64,000 bases of DNA from Halomonas sp. SpR8 (GTDB lineage: Bacteria; Pseudomonadota; Gammaproteobacteria; Pseudomonadales; Halomonadaceae): NCBI RefSeq assembly GCF_031010195.1, contig NZ_JAUAMC010000014.1, forward strand, positions 1 through 64,000. Reading direction: 5' to 3'. Positions within the stretch are counted from its first letter, which is position 1, and each line of letters opens with the position of its first letter. Made by a program: the position numbers and the translations under genes. Shown here in pieces: positions 51,663-60,521 of the stretch. The notes under the pieces were generated by a model that saw nothing but the letters and a program-made list of their open reading frames with translations, did not search any database and was not told the DNA's origin.

Positions 51663-51702
51663 TTTTATAAGTAATGGTTTTTAAAAAACAGGGTGAATAG
51701 CG

Positions 51703-52545
51703 ATGAAACTTTCCGTCATTCTCAGTACCTATAATTCTCCAGAATGGCTGGAAAAAGTGCTTTGGGGCTACAGCGTGCAATCCTACAACAATTTTGAGTT
51801 GATTATTGCCGATGATGGCTCTACCAGTGAAACGCGCTATCTTATTGATCGAATGCGAGAAGAAGCAGGGCTTACGATCAAACATGTTTGGCAGGAAGAT
51901 AACGGATTTCAAAAATGTCGAATCCTGAATAAGGCCATTATTGAGTCTACCTCAGAGTATTTAGTTTTTAGCGATGGCGACTGCATCCCACGCCAGGATT
52001 TTCTCAATGTACATGCAACAGAAGCCTTACCCGGCTATTACCTGTCGGGCGGTTACCATAAATTGCCAATGGTTACCAGTGAAGCTATCACTAAGGAGGA
52101 TGTGCTCTCTGAGCGATGTTTCGATCTGAAATGGCTAAAAGCTCATGGCTTGTCGTTTTCCTATAAAAACAGCAAGCTGACAGCCACTTCTAGACAAGCA
52201 AAGCTATTTAATACACTCACACCGACCCGCTGCCGTTTCAAAGGCTCAAACGGCTCTGCCTGGAAAAAAGATGTTCTCAGCGTTAACGGTTTTGATGAAA
52301 CCCTGGCTTACGGCGGTGAGGATAGAGAATTTGGCGTTAGGTTAGTAAATTTGGGCATAAAGCCGAAGCACGTACGCTACAACGCCATTGTTATTCACTT
52401 GGATCATGCCCGGGGGTATGTGGATACCGATATCATCGCGTCCAATAAGCGACATCGCATCAACATTGATAAAGAGGGCACGATTCGTACAGCATTTGGC
52501 ATTGAACAACACCAGCAGTCGAACGGAGAAGGAGTAATACATTGA
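51703..52545 (+). CDS. Family 2 glycosyltransferase with GT7C-like end
   Basis: A 280-residue GT-A enzyme: SVILSTYNSPEWLEKVLWGY and IIADDGSTSETRYLIDRM (nucleotide-sugar site), DGDCIPRQDF as the DxD-like motif, and a galactosyltransferase-type C-terminal block FKGSNGSAWKKDVLSVNGFD then YGGEDREFGVRLVNLG. It most likely adds a hexose or GalNAc-type sugar to a surface glycan. No membrane helix, so cytosolic face. It overlaps the next gene by four bases. Confidence 0.9.
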   Translation: MKLSVILSTYNSPEWLEKVLWGYSVQSYNNFELIIADDGSTSETRYLIDRMREEAGLTIKHVWQEDNGFQKCRILNKAIIESTSEYLVFSDGDCIPRQDFLNVHATEALPGYYLSGGYHKLPMVTSEAITKEDVLSERCFDLKWLKAHGLSFSYKNSKLTATSRQAKLFNTLTPTRCRFKGSNGSAWKKDVLSVNGFDETLAYGGEDREFGVRLVNLGIKPKHVRYNAIVIHLDHARGYVDTDIIASNKRHRINIDKEGTIRTAFGIEQHQQSNGEGVIH

Positions 52546-53459
52546 TTTTCTTCGTATTTTCTTACAATCGTGGACCCCATCTTAAAAACTGCATTGAGTC
52601 TATCGAAATCTGTGCGCCCAGCCATCGCATTACTGTTTTTGATGATGCCAGCGATGACCCTGAAACTCAGCAAATACTTGATGAAATCGAGATTCGACAT
52701 GAGGTCAGGCGGCGTGATGATAAGGGATCAAGTAATCAGCATGGAGCGCTTTACACCAATATGCAGAGAGCCATTGAATCCGTCGAAGAAGACTGCCTTA
52801 TCGGCTTTCTTCAGGACGATACGCAAATGGTTCGTAAGATTGATGAGCAGGATATTCGGTTCATGGAAGATTACTTTGAAACGTTTCCAAGTAGCGGATT
52901 TCTTGCGCCGGTGTTTCAGAAAAAAATTACCCGGCAGCGTACGCTCGACCGCTTTGTTTTTCGCCCGGAGCGAGGGGTTTACGTGTGTGAACACCGCAGC
53001 CGTAAGCAAGTTGCCGGCGTTTACTACTCCGATATTTCGATAACCCGGAGTGATCGTCTACGTAAAGGAAACTGGAAATTTTTATCGGGTGAATTTGAAA
53101 ACGAGCAGCAGGCGAAGGCCAGCTTCCTCGAAATGGGTTATCTACCTGCACCATTTGTCATGTGGCTACCCAACCCACCAGCCTATCGAAACAAAAAAAA
53201 GAACATTACCTTTAAGTTGGCAGAGATCATCAATCAAGCTGGCTTTTATCCTTTTAATATTATGGATAGTGAGACAACAGAGGAACTTAGAAAACACTCA
53301 ACAGAGCATGCTCCAATTGCTGAAGACTACCTTACAGTTGCTGTCGAAGGTTTAAAAAAGCCATGGATTTACGACCCACTCAGACGCTATCGATTGCTAC
53401 GCAAGCTCGCCAAGCTTGAAAGTTTTATGAGGAGCTTGAGTAGAGCAAAAAACGCCTAA
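52542..53459 (+). CDS. Family 2-like glycosyltransferase, paralogue A
   Basis: A 305-residue putative glycosyltransferase. FFVFSYNRGPHLKNCIESIE and FDDASDDPETQQIL form the GT-A nucleotide site; FLQDDTQ is the acidic metal motif. It shares with the gene at 55531 several blocks: FLQDDTQ, AGVYYSD, MWLPNPPAYRNKKK and AGFYPFNI, so the two are paralogues. It starts with TTG 52542 overlapping the previous stop, behind AAGGAG. The linkage made is unknown. Confidence 0.83.
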   Translation: MIFFVFSYNRGPHLKNCIESIEICAPSHRITVFDDASDDPETQQILDEIEIRHEVRRRDDKGSSNQHGALYTNMQRAIESVEEDCLIGFLQDDTQMVRKIDEQDIRFMEDYFETFPSSGFLAPVFQKKITRQRTLDRFVFRPERGVYVCEHRSRKQVAGVYYSDISITRSDRLRKGNWKFLSGEFENEQQAKASFLEMGYLPAPFVMWLPNPPAYRNKKKNITFKLAEIINQAGFYPFNIMDSETTEELRKHSTEHAPIAEDYLTVAVEGLKKPWIYDPLRRYRLLRKLAKLESFMRSLSRAKNA

Positions 53460-53638
53460 TTGAACGCTTAAAACCGACGTTTGATCCAGTAGCCGCTTGA
53501 TCAATTTATCTACGCCTTTAGCTTTTTAGGGGAAATATTCAACGATACACCATGTTAGGCTCCGGGACTATTGCTAGCTTAGCCTAAAGCACTTTCTATC
53601 AATAGGAATGTAAAACTAAGTTGCTTAGGATTTTAAAA

Positions 53639-54544
53639 ATGTGGAATACACTACAACTCGCTTTTTTCCGATTCGCAGCCGGGGGCAAGGTACCCCCTCA
53701 ATGGTTCGAGTCAAAGCTACCGCCGGAGCGTGATCGGGCTGCTAAAACGGGGCATCTCACCCTTGAAGTGGTCAGTCACTGCTGGAACTACTCTCACTTC
53801 CTAGTTTACCAATTAAGTTCTTTAGTGCTCTTCCCGCCCAAATTACTCGATGTCACCATGACTATTTTTTACAGTCCAGAGGACACGAAAACGGTTGAAT
53901 TATTAGAATTCTTTGAAAAGCAAGAGATTCCTGGAGTCACCTGGAACTGGCAGCCAATGCTAAAGCAGGAGCTGTTTCGTCGTAGTATTGGTCGTAATCG
54001 TGCAGCGCTTGCCACAAAAGCCGATTGGGTATGGTTTACTGATTGTGATCTCATGTTTCGGGAAAGTTGTTTGGATAGCTTAGCAGAATGCTTACAAGGT
54101 CGATGCGATGTTTTGTTGTTCCCGGCTGAAGAACGCACGACGGGTCTACTATCGGAAGATAATTCTATGCTTTGTGCGGTAAATAATGGGCCTCGAGTGT
54201 TGGATATTGATGTTTCCTCCTTTACTACCCGGAAGATCACTAAGGCCACGGGGCCGCTACAAATTTCTCATGGCGATGTATGTCGAGCTATTGGCTATTG
54301 CCGAAGTATCACTTTATATCAGCAGCCCGTCCAAAAATTCGCCAAATGCCATGAAGATCGTGCATTTCGCTGGCTATTGCGCAGCCAAGGTGTACCCATC
54401 GCGGTACCGGGAGTTTATCGGATACGACATATTGTTAAAGGACGTTATAACGGTAGTGACACTCAAAGTAATTTCCGGACTTGGATACGAGTTTGGCAGT
54501 CTCGATGGCGAGATTGGCGTCAGGGAGAAACGCCTAATGAGTGA
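53639..54544 (+). CDS. Putative glycosyltransferase, GT-A type
   Basis: A 301-residue protein opening MWNTLQLAFFRFAAGGKVPP. It has LEVVSHCWNYSHFLVYQLSS, VTMTIFYSPEDTKTVELLEF and the acidic DWVWFTDCDLMF (DxD-like), then CHEDRAFRWLLRSQGVPI, which fits a GT2-type fold. I cannot name its sugar. ATG 53639 has TAGGA upstream and is preferred over a TTG 18 bases earlier. The end overlaps the next gene by eight bases. The 161-bp gap before it is AT-rich and may carry a promoter. Confidence 0.75.
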   Translation: MWNTLQLAFFRFAAGGKVPPQWFESKLPPERDRAAKTGHLTLEVVSHCWNYSHFLVYQLSSLVLFPPKLLDVTMTIFYSPEDTKTVELLEFFEKQEIPGVTWNWQPMLKQELFRRSIGRNRAALATKADWVWFTDCDLMFRESCLDSLAECLQGRCDVLLFPAEERTTGLLSEDNSMLCAVNNGPRVLDIDVSSFTTRKITKATGPLQISHGDVCRAIGYCRSITLYQQPVQKFAKCHEDRAFRWLLRSQGVPIAVPGVYRIRHIVKGRYNGSDTQSNFRTWIRVWQSRWRDWRQGETPNE

Positions 54545-55490
54545 GGGACATCGAATTGTATTTATTACGCCAACTTGGGCGGGTGATCTTGATCACTTTC
54601 GAGTAATGAGATCATCCTTTGAGCAATCGTTGTTCGCCCAATTTGATCACTACGTTGTTGTACAAGATGAAGATCTTGCGTTATTTGAGGAATTTCGTGA
54701 TCGTAACGGACTGATCCTGCTTTCTACAAAAGACGTGTTACCTGAATTTATTGATTGTCGCAGGAAACGTGCACGAAAGTTGGCTAAGCGCTTAGGACGA
54801 CATTCCACCCGGGTTTGTGGGAGTCTCAAGCGAATTTTTTCCTGGCCTATCTGGCCGTCTTATACTGGCTGGCACACTCAGCAGATATGCAAATTAAAGC
54901 TTGCGAGTGAGCTGGTGTGCGATACTGCTGTTATTATTGATTCGGATGTGATTATTACAAAAACTGCAGCCATTGAAGATTTTTTAAGTGCTTCTGGCAC
55001 TGTATGCTTTGCTAATTGGCTAAATAGAACTGAAATAAAAGGGAAAGTCAAAAACTGGATAGATGAATCTGAGTGCTTGGTTAATGTAAAGCCTGATTCT
55101 GACTATGTTAATGTTTACTTTGATACTCCTTTTGTTTTCAATCGACTGTTACTTTGTGAAGCTCTCTCATTACTCGAAAAAAGAACCGGTAAAGATTGGT
55201 GGGACGTTTTTCTAAATCGTCCGCCGCGCAGGTGGTCTGAGTTTGGTTTTTATAAAGCATTTTTGATAAAGAAAGAGCCGCTAGTGAACATCGATTGGCG
55301 CGAACCTTCATTTTGTCGTTATCTTTATGATACCAAAGACGTAAAATCCGTAGTTAACACCGTGTCTGATATGATGCATGATCCGCAGATTCATTATGTG
55401 ACCATTCATTCTCAGGCGAACGGTCGCGAATACCAAAACCCTAACGAGTATTTGGAACCCATTCTGTCTATTTTTTCTCGTGATCATTGA
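54537..55490 (+). CDS. DUF6492-like glycosyltransferase-fold protein
   Basis: A 317-residue protein opening GHRIVFITPTWAGDLDHFRV. The segments HYVVVQDEDLALFEEF, GWHTQQICKLKLASELV and TAVIIDSDVIITK (DxD) match what I recall of DUF6492, a family linked to polysaccharide loci and thought to be glycosyltransferases. ATG 54537 has AGGGAG nine bases upstream. A longer in-frame start at 54186 lies within the previous gene and is rejected. Confidence 0.72.
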   Translation: MSEGHRIVFITPTWAGDLDHFRVMRSSFEQSLFAQFDHYVVVQDEDLALFEEFRDRNGLILLSTKDVLPEFIDCRRKRARKLAKRLGRHSTRVCGSLKRIFSWPIWPSYTGWHTQQICKLKLASELVCDTAVIIDSDVIITKTAAIEDFLSASGTVCFANWLNRTEIKGKVKNWIDESECLVNVKPDSDYVNVYFDTPFVFNRLLLCEALSLLEKRTGKDWWDVFLNRPPRRWSEFGFYKAFLIKKEPLVNIDWREPSFCRYLYDTKDVKSVVNTVSDMMHDPQIHYVTIHSQANGREYQNPNEYLEPILSIFSRDH

Positions 55491-55530
55491 ATCGTAATTA
55501 AATTATTAATTTTAAGTTAATGAAAAAGAG

Positions 55531-56445
55531 ATGGATATGGCTAATTTGACAGTATGTGTCTTTTCTTTTAATCGCGGAAGATATCTGCGTAATTGTGTGG
55601 AATCTATCCAGCGCTGTATTCCGAATGCCAACATTGTTATTTTTGATGACCATAGTGATGATCCTGAAACTTTAGAATATCTTCGGATAGTAGAAAGCTC
55701 TTGCCAAGTTGTAACTCCAGGTAAAGTTGGTTCCATCAAACATGGTGGCCTTTACCACAATATGAACGCCGCACTTGAAGGTTTTAAGGAAAGACCGTTA
55801 ATGTGCTTTCTTCAGGATGACACTCAAGTCGTACGGCTTGTTTCTACGACCGAACTTGATGAAATGGAATCGCTGTTTGACCATAACCCAACTCTTGGCT
55901 TTGTGCATCCTTGTTTTATCAGGGGCATCGATCTGAAGAAGCGTCCAGTGATACCGCTAATGGGTCCAACACCTGACTTCTTTTATCGCAAGGATTCTGG
56001 GCAAAGTGCAGGTATCCACTATTCAGATCTAGTCGTGTTTAAACCAGGTCGGCTCGTCGAAACGGGGTGGAGTTTTCAGCAATCCGAGCCAGAGAACGAC
56101 AAACAAGCGAAGCTAATGTTTGATATGATGGCTTATATGTGGCTGCCGTTTGCGATGTGGTTGCCGGAAGTTCCAGCCTATCGTGGCAAAAAGAAAACAC
56201 TTGGTTTGCGCTTGGCTGAGCGAAAAAAAAAGGTGGGTTTCTATCCTTTTAAAATAATCACATTGGATGAACTAGTCTTAAATAAAAAGAAGGCGCCAAC
56301 TCGGTTACCTGTAGCAGAAGATTTTCTCGAATGTTCTCCTTTTTCTCCCGCAGCTCCCTGGACTTATAACCCTTTAACAGGTTTAAATTTTCTAAAACAC
56401 CTTAATGATTTTGAGGTTGCAAGCCGACGTTGGTTCCGCCGGTGA
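55531..56445 (+). CDS. Family 2-like glycosyltransferase, paralogue B
   Basis: A 304-residue paralogue of the product of 52542-53459: VCVFSFNRGRYLRNCVESIQ, FDDHSDDPETLEYL, FLQDDTQVVRL, AGIHYSDLVVF, MWLPEVPAYRGKKK, VGFYPFKI and the C-terminal PWTYNPLTGLNFLKHL (PWIYDPLRRYRLLRKL in A). The copies are clearly diverged, so the duplication is old or they arrived separately. A start at 55537 (MANLTV) is equally possible, since AGAGATGG precedes it. Confidence 0.82.
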   Translation: MDMANLTVCVFSFNRGRYLRNCVESIQRCIPNANIVIFDDHSDDPETLEYLRIVESSCQVVTPGKVGSIKHGGLYHNMNAALEGFKERPLMCFLQDDTQVVRLVSTTELDEMESLFDHNPTLGFVHPCFIRGIDLKKRPVIPLMGPTPDFFYRKDSGQSAGIHYSDLVVFKPGRLVETGWSFQQSEPENDKQAKLMFDMMAYMWLPFAMWLPEVPAYRGKKKTLGLRLAERKKKVGFYPFKIITLDELVLNKKKAPTRLPVAEDFLECSPFSPAAPWTYNPLTGLNFLKHLNDFEVASRRWFRR

Positions 56446-56514
56446 GCTATTTTTTCTTTACGAGTTCATGTGAATGAAATGTGAACGATTAATTCATCAT
56501 AGGGTAAGGAAATA

Positions 56515-57270
56515 TTGGTATTATTAAGTCTTACTATTCTGTGTTTTTGTATAGGTTCTATGGTTATGGAATTTTTTAAAAAAAATATTTTTCAAAAAAT
56601 TGCTTATGAGTTAAGTGATTTAAAATATCAAAAAAAAGAAAGGCTGGGAGATATAATAAAAAAATATGAGTTAGATATAGCTAATATAAAATTTATATCC
56701 GTGGGAGCAAATGATGGTATAAAACATGACCCTATAGCTCCTTTTCTGAAAAAATACGATTGGGAAGGAGTCTTTATTGAACCAATACCAGAATATTTTA
56801 GTTTATTAAAAGAGAATTATAAAAAAAGCAGAAAAATAATATTAGAGCAGGCTGCTATTGGGAGTGAGGAATCGCAAAAAAATATTTATCTCATAAATCC
56901 TAAAGCGCCATGGATAACTATTTTTTTTGGTAAAAGGCTAGCTTCTTTTGATAGAAAAATTATAGAAAGTCATTCTTGGTATGTACCGATGTTGAGGAAA
57001 AATATAATTAATTTAGAAGTGGCGGTTATTCCACTTAGAACAATAATTGAAAAATATGAATACTGGGATGTGGATTTAATAACTATTGACGTAGAGGGCT
57101 ATGAACTTGAAGTGATCACAAGCCTAGATTTTACAAAAATTAAGCCAAAGATAATATTTTTCGAAACAAAGCATTTGACAATCAATGGATATGAGAAAAT
57201 AGTAAATTTATTAGAAACCGAGGGCTACAAAATATTCGCGTTAGGGCGTGATTCCTATGCAATAAGTTAG
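56515..57270 (+). CDS. FkbM family methyltransferase
   Basis: A 251-residue SAM-dependent methyltransferase: FISVGANDGIKHDPIAPFLK (SAM motif I), GVFIEPIPEYFSLLKENY, LITIDVEGYELEVITSLDF and KIIFFETKHL near the end are FkbM hallmarks. It probably O-methylates a sugar of the local glycan. DNA is far more AT-rich than the neighbours: only 9 of the 60 bases at 56581-56640 are G or C. The start is uncertain: TTG 56515 with AAGGA four bases upstream, or ATG 56566 (MEFFKKN), which would drop the N-terminal hydrophobic stretch. Confidence 0.85.
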   Translation: MVLLSLTILCFCIGSMVMEFFKKNIFQKIAYELSDLKYQKKERLGDIIKKYELDIANIKFISVGANDGIKHDPIAPFLKKYDWEGVFIEPIPEYFSLLKENYKKSRKIILEQAAIGSEESQKNIYLINPKAPWITIFFGKRLASFDRKIIESHSWYVPMLRKNIINLEVAVIPLRTIIEKYEYWDVDLITIDVEGYELEVITSLDFTKIKPKIIFFETKHLTINGYEKIVNLLETEGYKIFALGRDSYAIS

Positions 57271-57330
57271 TGGATGCTGATAAGGCTATGAATCATAATT
57301 GAGTTGAATTCAAATTTTTGGAGCTTTTTT

Positions 57331-57939
57331 ATGTCACAAAATTGGTTGTTTTTAAAACATTTTTTACGCTCCCCTATCGCAATTGGTAGCGTCATGCCAA
57401 GTTCACGTCATCTGGCTGCTGCTATGGTTCGCTGTGTAGAATGGGAACAAACACGCGTTATTGTTGAACTTGGCGCTGGTACAGGTGTTATAACGCAAGA
57501 GATAAATGCTTTGCGCCGTGAAAATTCATCATTTTTATCTTTCGAATATGAAAATTCATTACGTGAAAATCTTGCTCAATGCTATCCTAATGTCAGTTTT
57601 TATAAAGATGCCTTTCGATTAAAAGATCATATGGTCACTCAGCAAGAAGACAAAATAAGAGCTGACTGTATTATATCTGGTTTACCGTTTGCGAATTTCT
57701 CTCAGCAGCAACGTGATAATCTTCTTAATGATATTTATGATGTTTTAAACCCAGGTGGTTTATTTGTGGCCTTTCAGTATACGCGCCAGCTTCAGCCATT
57801 TCTTGTATCTTCTTACGATAAATTAAATTGTCACAAAGTATGGGCTAATTTACCACCTGCCTATGTCTATTTATGTCAAAAAACATCAGGATCGAAAGCA
57901 CCTGTTGATGTACATCGTAGAGGTGATGAACGTGCTTAA
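57331..57939 (+). CDS. PmtA/KsgA-like class I methyltransferase
   Basis: A 202-residue methyltransferase of the phospholipid N-methyltransferase type: FLKHFLRSPIAIGSVMPSSR, VIVELGAGTGVITQEI (SAM motif I), CIISGLPFANFSQQQ (motif IV-like) and LNPGGLFVAFQYTRQLQPFL. It may methylate phosphatidylethanolamine or another lipid; rRNA-dimethylase kinship is also visible. ATG 57331 has TTGGAG upstream and is preferred over an earlier in-frame start. It overlaps the DUF2062 gene by about 14 bases. Confidence 0.85.
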   Translation: MSQNWLFLKHFLRSPIAIGSVMPSSRHLAAAMVRCVEWEQTRVIVELGAGTGVITQEINALRRENSSFLSFEYENSLRENLAQCYPNVSFYKDAFRLKDHMVTQQEDKIRADCIISGLPFANFSQQQRDNLLNDIYDVLNPGGLFVAFQYTRQLQPFLVSSYDKLNCHKVWANLPPAYVYLCQKTSGSKAPVDVHRRGDERA

Positions 57940-58426
57940 TCGGTTACGTTATAGAGCTAAATTAAGAACGCGACGTTGGCTTAGAGAAAATCCTAAATGG
58001 CTCAAAAAGCTGAGGCATTTCCGCTGCTTTAGCGGAGACCCTGAGTCGGTCAGCCGCGGTTTTGCAATTGGGTTTTTTTTTGGCTTAACACCCACCGTTG
58101 GCGTTCAAACGTTTCTGGTACTGTCAAGTTGTCTGATGCTAAGAGGCAATTTTCCTATAGCCTTTATGGCAACCTGGGTTAGTAATCCATTAACACTGGT
58201 CCCCCTTTACTGGTTATTTGAAAATATTGGCAGCTTGTTCATCTCTGGCTCGATACTTTCCACCAATACTGCAGCGGCATGGCCCATGCTTCAATTCGTA
58301 ACATCAGGAACGTTAAAAATGTTGTTGGGGAGCCTATTTATTGCTACTCCTATGTCACTTTTGTCTTATTTTGTTGTTTATCGTTTGGCAAAATTGAACC
58401 TCATCCGGAATAAAACTGTTACCTAA
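57926..58426 (+). CDS. DUF2062 membrane protein
   Basis: A 166-residue protein with a basic N-terminus (RLRYRAKLRTRRWLRENPKW), then GDPESVSRGFAIGFFFGLTP and TWVSNPLTLVPLYWLFENIG, the DUF2062 signature, and two or three membrane helices. Function unknown; related domains are often joined to glycosyltransferases. GTG 57932 has GAGG at a better distance than ATG 57926, so the start may be two codons later. It ends the plus-strand run and converges on the sulfatase-like gene. Confidence 0.85.
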   Translation: MNVLNRLRYRAKLRTRRWLRENPKWLKKLRHFRCFSGDPESVSRGFAIGFFFGLTPTVGVQTFLVLSSCLMLRGNFPIAFMATWVSNPLTLVPLYWLFENIGSLFISGSILSTNTAAAWPMLQFVTSGTLKMLLGSLFIATPMSLLSYFVVYRLAKLNLIRNKTVT

Positions 58427-58529
58427 ATAAGTTGTTTCTAATAATAAGCCTTGAATCTATTCCCTGTTGTTTATTGAATATGAAATTGCCGCTTGTTCCA
58501 TATCAGGCAATTCCCGACTTCTTCCTCTT

Positions 58530-60371
58530 TCACCGATAGAAGCGCGATAAGGCTTGAAGCACTTGAGTTGAGACAACAGGATCGGGGCGTACTTCATCGA
58601 GTTCGTTCATTTGGTAGTCATAGACTTCGAAAGTCCCTGTCGGGTATACGGTAATCTGGTAATCGGGTAACAGGATACTGTAGCCCATGTAGCTCCCCGA
58701 CAGCATCCATTCACGCTTTGGTTCGGGTTCCAACAAATTGTGGCCGAGGGTATAGCGCTCGGGCGCGGCTTCACAGCCTAGCATCTCTTCAAGCAGCGTT
58801 GGTGCAATATCAGCATGGTGTGTGCGCCTTGTGATTTCACCACCCGCGTGCCCCGGCAAGTGCATGATCAGCGGCACTTTTACCTGCTCTGGTGTGTAGT
58901 TGCTACCATGGCCCCAGTAGTTCTTGCCGTGCTCGTTGAAAGATTCGCCATGATCTGCAGTGATCACCACGGTGGTCTCGTCCAGTAATCCTTTGGTGTT
59001 CAGGTCATCGAGCACGCGGCCCAACTGTTGATCCACATAGCGTGCTGCTGTCCGGTAGCGATTCCAGTAAGGTTCTGGGTCAAACTTCGGGCCCAGAAGC
59101 ATATGATTGACACTTTCCCAATAAGGGGTGAAACGGGGGAAGTCGGGCGGATGGCTGTATCCATGCACGGCGTCATAGAAAAGAAAGCTGAAGAAGGGGC
59201 GATCATCTGTATTCCGGTTCTCCTCTTCTGCCCAAGCTAACCAATCGTTGGTGATTTGACGATCACGCTCCCAGGGTTCGCCCTGGGCTGGCTGGAGTGA
59301 GACATCGTCCAATCCAGCAAAGACGTTGCGGTCGAAAGCAGGGCTAACGAGGGTGGCCGAGGAGAGCACCTTGAAGCGGTAGTTCTCCTCTTCCAAGGTC
59401 TCCATCAAAACTGGCGGCGTCTGGCTGGCGGTGAAGGCGTCCCAGTAGGTTACCGGCAAGCCGTAGAAAAGGCTGAATACCCCGGCCTTAGTGGAGTTAC
59501 CACCGCTAATATGCTCGTTAGCTTTGAGCCAGCCCGGCTGGTTGGCATAGCGATAGAGGTTCGGCATCACCTCTGGGGTTAGCATGTCATGGCGCAGTGC
59601 ATCGATAACAACGAGCATTAGATTGCCTGGAGCGTCAGATGGTTGACACGATAGTGGCGCCATGGGGTAGATCAGGTCTTGCTCGCCGCCCGGCGCTGCC
59701 TCCAGTTCTACGGCATCGCGTACTGCCTGGGCATCTACCCAACCCTGCTCGACGAAGAAACGCTTAGCGGTGGCCGGGTAGAAAACCGGCACGTGACGGG
59801 TCATACCGGTGATCTCACGGTTATAGTGAGCATCTGCCCAGGCATGCCAGCCATGCACACTGATAAGAGCGATGACATTGACGGCCAGCACCGACCACAC
59901 AGGCCAGGACAGCGAACGTTTTATCAACAGTTGTCCTATGATGCCTTGAAGCGCCAACATGCCCAGCGCCCCGCCGATGGCCAGGCTCCAGGCTATCCAG
60001 GAGAAGCTGAAAACATCGCCGCCAGCGTTGAGCAGCAGGTCAAGAATAAAACCGCTCAGATGGAAGCGATACTGGGCGTAAACGAAAGTGTCTAGTAGGA
60101 GCAGCAGTTGCAGGGCACTGGCCCACAGCGTCGCTACCAGCCATAACCACTTGCCTCGAATAACGCTAGCCAACAGGAATAACGGCAGAGCGCCCAGCCA
60201 AATCAATAGCGCCAAATGGCCAAGGAAAATCAGCAGGAGATAGCCCCATTGTGTTGCCCCATCCGGATCGATATAGGGGATATAACGACTGGCGATTAAC
60301 CAGCCCAACAGCAGATTGGCGAGGGTCCAGGCAGCGAGCCAACGCCAGTGAAAAAAGAGCTTCGCGATCAT
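58530..60371 (-). CDS. YejM/PbgA-like sulfatase-fold inner-membrane protein
   Basis: A 613-residue protein with five N-terminal membrane helices (DUF3413-type) and a C-terminal alkaline-phosphatase/sulfatase domain (LMLVVIDALRHDMLTPEVMP; HISGGNSTKAGVFSLFYG with the nucleophile-position Thr; VITADHGESFNEHGKNYWGH). E. coli YejM/PbgA binds lipid A and tunes LpxC turnover. Here the metal-site residues look largely intact, so it might instead be an active phospho- or sulfo-transferase. It is transcribed away from the IS30 element. Confidence 0.88.
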   Translation of the reverse strand: MIAKLFFHWRWLAAWTLANLLLGWLIASRYIPYIDPDGATQWGYLLLIFLGHLALLIWLGALPLFLLASVIRGKWLWLVATLWASALQLLLLLDTFVYAQYRFHLSGFILDLLLNAGGDVFSFSWIAWSLAIGGALGMLALQGIIGQLLIKRSLSWPVWSVLAVNVIALISVHGWHAWADAHYNREITGMTRHVPVFYPATAKRFFVEQGWVDAQAVRDAVELEAAPGGEQDLIYPMAPLSCQPSDAPGNLMLVVIDALRHDMLTPEVMPNLYRYANQPGWLKANEHISGGNSTKAGVFSLFYGLPVTYWDAFTASQTPPVLMETLEEENYRFKVLSSATLVSPAFDRNVFAGLDDVSLQPAQGEPWERDRQITNDWLAWAEEENRNTDDRPFFSFLFYDAVHGYSHPPDFPRFTPYWESVNHMLLGPKFDPEPYWNRYRTAARYVDQQLGRVLDDLNTKGLLDETTVVITADHGESFNEHGKNYWGHGSNYTPEQVKVPLIMHLPGHAGGEITRRTHHADIAPTLLEEMLGCEAAPERYTLGHNLLEPEPKREWMLSGSYMGYSILLPDYQITVYPTGTFEVYDYQMNELDEVRPDPVVSTQVLQALSRFYR

Positions 60372-60521
60372 GGGAAGGTAATCCAGAACAATTAACCGTC
60401 AGCCCGAGGAGATCCTCAGTGGCAGTGGGGGAAGCGAAACGCGGCAAAATAGTAACCTAACAGCGTAGGTTTCCCAAGCGCTGATGCCATCTTTGGTAGC
60501 GGATTTGGGCTGAGCTTTACC

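Noticed and set aside
54186..54536. N-terminal extension of the DUF6492-like protein
   Set aside because: It lies entirely inside the preceding glycosyltransferase gene; a good ribosome binding site supports ATG 54537.
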